Of a DNA stretch of 13,692 nt, positions 12,454 through 13,692 are shown in pieces (position 1 is the stretch's first letter; every line of letters starts with the position of its first letter). This DNA comes from Streptococcaceae bacterium AM104-57 (GTDB taxonomy: Bacteria; Bacillota; Bacilli; Lactobacillales; Streptococcaceae). Under the pieces are notes generated by a model, which was given only the letters and a program-made list of their open reading frames with translations, did no database searches and was not told the origin of the DNA. The stretch lies in NCBI GenBank assembly GCA_027659245.1, contig JAQDPW010000034.1:1-13692 (forward strand), in the 5' to 3' direction. Made by a program: the position numbers and the translations under genes.

Positions 12454-13329
12454 CTATTTTCCTCGCTCAGCCATGAGAATTTGGATTTCATTCTCATTGA
12501 TACCAACCATGGCTTCTCCTAAATCTTCAGAGATTTGAGCCAGAATTTGAGGATTCTGATAATTGGTAACAGCCTTGACAATTGCTGCTGCACGTTTAAC
12601 AGGATCACCTGATTTGAAAATCCCTGAACCAACAAAGACACCTTCTGCACCTAGCTGCATCATAAGAGCAGCATCTGCAGGTGTTGCTACACCGCCTGCT
12701 GCGAAGTTCACGACTGGTAGTTTTCCATGTTCGTGAACGTATTGAACTAATTCTACAGGTACTTGGAGTTCTTTTGCTGCGACATAGAGTTCATCTTCAC
12801 GTAGATTTTGAATGCGACGGATTTCTTGATTCATCATACGCATATGACGAACCGCCTGAACGATGTCTCCTGTTCCTGGTTCCCCTTTTGTACGGATCAT
12901 AGAAGCTCCTTCAGCGATACGACGCAAGGCTTCTCCTAGATCTTTAGCACCACAAACAAAAGGAACTTGAAATTCTTTCTTGTCCACATGGAAGCGGTCG
13001 TCAGCTGGTGATAATACTTCACTCTCATCGATATAGTCAATCTCAATAGCTTCTAAAATTTGAGCTTCAACAAAATGCCCGATTCTGACCTTGGCCATTA
13101 CTGGAATGCTAACCGCTTCTTGGATTTCCTTAATCATCTTTGGATCACTCATGCGGGAAACTCCACCAACTGCACGAATATCAGCTGGGATTCGCTCCAA
13201 GGCCATAACAGCTGCCGCACCTGCAGCCTCTGCAATTCTTGCTTGCTCAGGATTTTGAACATCCATGATGACGCCACCTTTAAGCATCTGTGCCAAATTT
13301 TTATTTAATTCATAACGATTTTCAGTCAT
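12454..13329 (-). CDS. pdxS: PLP synthase lyase subunit
   Basis: Condenses ribose-5-phosphate, glyceraldehyde-3-phosphate and ammonia into pyridoxal 5'-phosphate. The 291-aa (beta/alpha)8 barrel is full length. Visible: [20 protein letters not shown] (18-37) with Asp23, [20 protein letters not shown] (43-62), [13 protein letters not shown] (78-90) with catalytic Lys80, DESEVL (101-106), [18 protein letters not shown] (125-142), the second lysine Lys148 in RTKGEPGTG, and FVGSGIF late in the barrel. The ATG is preceded by GAGGAAG. It is the first gene of pdxST, under a promoter with candidate operator repeats. Confidence 0.98.
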   Translation of the reverse strand: MTENRYELNKNLAQMLKGGVIMDVQNPEQARIAEAAGAAAVMALERIPADIRAVGGVSRMSDPKMIKEIQEAVSIPVMAKVRIGHFVEAQILEAIEIDYIDESEVLSPADDRFHVDKKEFQVPFVCGAKDLGEALRRIAEGASMIRTKGEPGTGDIVQAVRHMRMMNQEIRRIQNLREDELYVAAKELQVPVELVQYVHEHGKLPVVNFAAGGVATPADAALMMQLGAEGVFVGSGIFKSGDPVKRAAAIVKAVTNYQNPQILAQISEDLGEAMVGINENEIQILMAERGK

Positions 13330-13368
13330 TTTCTCTTCCTCAATAGTTGTATTGGTAGCTACAATTTT

Positions 13369-13397
13369 ATTTTAAGGTAGAAATGACTCAAGTACAA
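13369..13397 (-). promoter_or_regulatory. pdxST promoter
   Basis: The minus strand reads TTGTAC (13397-13392), 17 bp, then TAAAAT (13374-13369), about 40 bp before the pdxS ATG. The -35 box coincides with one of the TTGTAC half-sites noted for this region. Confidence 0.65.
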
Positions 13398-13427
13398 GAT
13401 AAAAAAAATCGATTTGTCCGGGTACAA
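13392..13427 (-). promoter_or_regulatory. Candidate regulator half-sites upstream of pdxS (PdxR-type?)
   Basis: TTGTAC occurs twice on the minus strand, at 13427-13422 and 13397-13392, exactly 30 bp apart (about three helical turns); the second is the -35 box. The distal copy is also half of a 14-bp imperfect palindrome (TTGTCCGGGTACAA, 13414-13427). MocR-type regulators such as PdxR bind repeated half-sites at pdxST promoters, which makes PdxR the first suspect. No pdxR gene is visible in the window. Confidence 0.45.
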
Positions 13428-13441
13428 TTATATCAATCATC

Positions 13442-13464
13442 AAAAAAGCACCCACATTGGGTAC
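13442..13464 (-). terminator. Terminator upstream of the pdxST promoter
   Basis: On the minus strand GTACCCA/TGGGTGC form a 7-bp stem (one G-T) with loop ATG, followed by six T. It stops minus-strand transcription entering from beyond 13465, that is from the IS or from the gene that the IS now separates from it. Confidence 0.8.
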
Positions 13465-13491
13465 TCTTATTTCTTTAGACTTCCTGCGAAA

Positions 13492-13692
13492 CTAAAATCC
13501 TAGTTCACGGTTAATAATGCCAGCAATCAAATTCATTCGTAATCCAAACCGTTTGCGTCGATTTCGATAGGTAATTTCGATAGGTTGTTGAAAATATTTT
13601 AAACGTTTTTACTTTGGCAAAAATATTCTCAATCTTGATTCTCTCTTTAGATAGCGCATGGTTATAGGCTTTATCTTCAAGAGTTAGTGGCT
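13492..13692 (-). pseudogene. IS1381-like transposase, C-terminal part, frameshifted
   Basis: Reading in from the window edge on the minus strand gives PLTLEDKAYNHALSKERIKI, then ENIFAKVKTFKIFSTTYRN. This is the C-terminal DDE region of IS5-type transposases (K-ER--IE--F---K around the catalytic Glu). The frame then shifts because of a 13-bp near-perfect tandem duplication (13561-13585) and ends at an early TAA (13513-13511). Without the duplicated unit the reading continues RRKRFGLRMNLIAGIINREL and GF to the TAG at 13494-13492, the ending I remember for IS1381. The 5' part lies outside the window. Confidence 0.8.
13561..13585. repeat. 13-bp tandem duplication inside the IS transposase
   Basis: ATTTCGATAGGTA (13561-13573) is followed at once by ATTTCGATAGGT (13574-13585) and then T. 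Twelve of 13 positions match. Since 13 is not a multiple of three it destroys the transposase frame. Confidence 0.85.

Larger units (their letters stand above)
13476..13692 (-). mobile_element. IS1381-like (IS5 family) element, 3' end, running off the window
   Basis: The last about 215 bp carry the end of an IS5-family transposase and the adjoining non-coding end. The outer boundary is placed at the sequence GACTTCCTGCGAAACT (about 13478-13493), assumed to be the terminal repeat because it directly follows the host terminator; the other IS end is outside the window, so this cannot be confirmed. Confidence 0.7.

Overview
The window looks like chromosomal DNA of a Streptococcus of the mitis group (S. 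pneumoniae, S. mitis or a close relative). The evidence is AT-rich coding DNA with sigma-A promoters (TTGACA/TATAAT, often extended TGn -10), three RUP elements, one full-length BOX element (exactly 59+45+50 bp as boxA-boxB-boxC) and the 3' end of an IS1381-like IS5-family element. RUP, BOX and IS1381 are typical of pneumococcus and its relatives. Gene order from the GDSL esterase to pdxS agrees with what I remember of the pneumococcal core chromosome. The placement of nagB beside this block is what I could not match from memory.

Layout. Bases 1-614 carry no gene: a 107-bp RUP, a BOX element and two unassigned stretches. nagB (615-1322, minus) has a textbook promoter with a NagR-type operator in the spacer. 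Two further RUPs (1437-1543 intact, 1578-1684 decayed) separate it from a minus-strand operon of a CapA-like membrane-anchored protein, a Cof-type HAD phosphatase and a GDSL esterase (4540 to 1733). Divergently, def (peptide deformylase) is followed by rlmB/trmH (rRNA/tRNA 2'-O-methyltransferase), whose promoter overlaps the def terminator and predicts a leaderless mRNA. The convergent minus-strand block contains, in transcription order, a polar amino-acid (possibly cystine) ABC permease and ATPase, a small two-helix membrane protein (DUF4059) and thioredoxin reductase trxB. Next comes a minus-strand operon of a GNAT acetyltransferase, ogt (O6-alkylguanine repair) and an ArsC/Spx-like gene broken by a one-base frameshift in an A7 run. 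Divergent from it are a DUF1836 helix-turn-helix protein and a hemolysin III/PAQR-type membrane protein, with a palindrome on their promoter. pdxS-pdxT (PLP synthase) runs convergent to these, and the window ends in a broken IS1381-like transposase.

How the genes fit together. Most are housekeeping functions: amino-sugar catabolism, N-terminal protein maturation, RNA methylation, thiol redox with amino-acid/cystine uptake, alkylation repair and vitamin B6 synthesis. I see no phage, defence island, CRISPR array or obvious new multi-gene system. The points most worth a second look are regulatory and evolutionary: a 1.5-kb nagB segment bracketed by inverted, about 91% identical RUPs; the probably leaderless rlmB mRNA; the autoregulation-like palindrome on the DUF1836/hlyIII operon; spaced half-sites upstream of pdxS; the homopolymer frameshift in the ArsC-like gene; and a 13-bp duplication that kills the IS transposase.
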